From Armatimonadota bacterium (lineage in GTDB: Bacteria > Armatimonadota > Hebobacteria > CAIYQO01): DNA of 6,280 nt. The position numbers and the translations under genes are program-made. Below, piece by piece: positions 5,089 to 6,280 of this stretch; within the stretch, counting starts at the first letter, position 1, and the number at the start of each line of letters is the position of its first letter. The notes under the pieces were generated by a model. That model was not told the DNA's origin. It searched no databases and was given only the letters and a program-made list of their open reading frames with translations. The stretch spans positions 1 to 6,280 of the forward strand of contig JAKIYB010000277.1 in assembly GCA_022708765.1 (NCBI GenBank), written 5' to 3'.

Positions 5089-6280
5089 TCACGCGCCCGC
5101 CGGCACCCCTTCCGGCACAATGGCGTCATGCGCGCGCAGCAGGGCATGCAAGTCCGCCATCGGCACGGCTTCGACATCAACGCCGGTTCGCGCGGCCAGC
5201 GCGGCTAGCGCGCCGGCGGCCTGACCCATGGCCATGCACGGGACTTCGACGCGCAGCGCGGAGTGGGCTTCGCGGTCGCTGGCAAGGCAGCGTCCCGCCA
5301 CGAGCAGGTTGCGGCTCTCCGCCGGCAGCAGCGCGCCGCGCGGGATGGTCGGCACTACCGGGTGTTTCAGCGGGCGATAGTTGATGCCCAGGCCATCGTT
5401 CAGGTGCTCGTCCACGGGATAGAAGGCATAGCACACCGCGTCGTCATACACCACGCCGGCCTCGTACTCTTCGATGGTGATGGTATGCTTGCCTTTGATG
5501 GTGACGGTTTCGCGGATGCCGACTTCCGGGCACACCGCGTCAATCCGGAAACCCTCCAACCCCGGCTGCTTGCGGAAGAAGCGATAGGCGCGCAGCGCCG
5601 CCCGGCGCGCTTCCACTTCGGCCGCCGTCCGGCCCTCGCTGGTCTCGGCGCGGGGCGCGCGCAGGTGGTTGCAGTTGCGCCCGCGTCCGTGCAGGAAGCC
5701 TTTCGGGCCGGTATTCCACCAGGAGACATCGGTGGTGACCAGCTCGCCGGCGGCAATGGCTCGTTCGGCGGCGGCGGCCAGCGCGTCGTAATCCAGCGCA
5801 TCGGGATCGTAGCCGGAACAGCGCATGGCGAGGGTGGCGGGCTGCACGATCTCCGGCCGAATCACCGCATAGCCGGCCAGCGCCACCAGGTTCGCGTCGC
5901 CGGTGGCGTCAATCAGCACCTTCGCGGCGACCTGTCGCAGACCGGTTTTCGTGCAGATCGTCACCTCCCAGCCGTCGTCGCGGCGCGTCACGGCGGCGGG
6001 CATGGCGTGCAGGAGCAGTTCGCAGCCCGCGTCAAGCACCGCCGCATCGCACAGCGCGGCATAGACCAGGACATCCACCGTCAGATGCCTGGGCGTGGCG
6101 GTATCGGCGCTGAATTCGGGCGTCGGCACGGGCTGGCCGGTCTCTTCGTAAGTTCGGCGCACCAGCTCCCAGCCGATGCCCCCGATGACCTGCCGTCCCC
6201 AGGCGAAGAAATGGGCGGGCGCGTTGATGCCGCCGACGGTCACCGTGCCGCCGAGCATCCCCGCCTTTTCCACCAGCAGC
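5089..6280 (-). CDS. FAD-dependent oxidoreductase (PF12831-type), N-terminus beyond the window
   Basis: 396 residues are visible. The frame is open to the right edge, and the GTG at 6271-6273 is an internal valine, because LLVEKAGMLGG is the second strand of an FAD Rossmann fold with the ribose-binding glutamate (E4 of the visible part). The GxGxxG loop must lie just outside. VLIDATGDANLVALAGY (121-137) is the conserved ATGD motif, and AGRCLASDREAHSALRVEVP with CMAMGQAAGALAA (from about 328) is the typical C-terminal FAD-binding segment with the GQAAG helix. The GGTVTVGG...AWGRQVIGG start matches the FAD_oxidored family, abundant in polysaccharide-degrading bacteria and often of unknown substrate. 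It would oxidise or reduce a small molecule in the cytoplasm; no signal peptide can be judged. It is transcribed toward the small genes, but the 151-base gap with a candidate promoter suggests separate expression. The specific reaction is unknown. Confidence 0.92.
   Translation of the reverse strand, partial: LLVEKAGMLGGTVTVGGINAPAHFFAWGRQVIGGIGWELVRRTYEETGQPVPTPEFSADTATPRHLTVDVLVYAALCDAAVLDAGCELLLHAMPAAVTRRDDGWEVTICTKTGLRQVAAKVLIDATGDANLVALAGYAVIRPEIVQPATLAMRCSGYDPDALDYDALAAAAERAIAAGELVTTDVSWWNTGPKGFLHGRGRNCNHLRAPRAETSEGRTAAEVEARRAALRAYRFFRKQPGLEGFRIDAVCPEVGIRETVTIKGKHTITIEEYEAGVVYDDAVCYAFYPVDEHLNDGLGINYRPLKHPVVPTIPRGALLPAESRNLLVAGRCLASDREAHSALRVEVPCMAMGQAAGALAALAARTGVDVEAVPMADLHALLRAHDAIVPEGVPAGA

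Noticed and set aside
6271..6273. GTG as the start of the FAD oxidoreductase
   Set aside because: It falls inside the second strand of the FAD-binding fold (LLVEKAG). The gene must begin outside the window to include the GxGxxG loop.

Overview
The window is GC-rich, densely coding bacterial DNA with clear Shine-Dalgarno sequences. It holds six protein-coding genes, two of them cut by the window edges. No RNA genes, insertion sequences, CRISPR arrays or phage genes are visible. A sulfatase, a beta-propeller glycosidase-like protein, a large exported LamG/CBM-like protein and a PF12831-type FAD oxidoreductase together form a gene set common in carbohydrate-degrading Planctomycetota, Verrucomicrobiota, Lentisphaerota and Armatimonadota. 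The phylum cannot be fixed from this sequence alone, and this placement is an inference.

Layout. The plus strand (2-2127) carries the C-terminal part of a type I sulfatase followed by a 292-residue five-bladed beta-propeller protein resembling GH43/GH117 glycosidases. These two probably form an operon. The sulfatase reading frame appears to be broken near its end: a coherent tail continues in another frame to 1233, just before the ribosome binding site of the next gene. The minus strand (2129-4937, read right to left) carries a 56-residue protein, a 135-residue protein and a 712-residue exported protein, probably as one transcript. A candidate promoter and a strong leader hairpin lie at 4982-5046. 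The 712-residue gene and the propeller gene converge with one base between their stop codons. The minus strand (5089-6280) also carries most of an FAD-dependent oxidoreductase whose N-terminus lies beyond the window.

How the genes may work together. The sulfatase would remove sulfate esters, probably from a glycan, and the propeller protein could cleave or bind the resulting sugar. The secreted 712-residue protein has two carbohydrate-binding-like beta domains around an unrecognised centre, which suits polysaccharide or cell-surface work. The FAD enzyme fits oxidation of a small molecule or sugar derivative. The two small proteins match no family I recognise. They share a short acidic/hydrophobic helical motif and lie in the same frame on either side of a single stop codon. 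No defence system or other clearly new system is visible. The most unusual points are the sulfatase frame break, the small-protein pair and the unassigned propeller and exported proteins.
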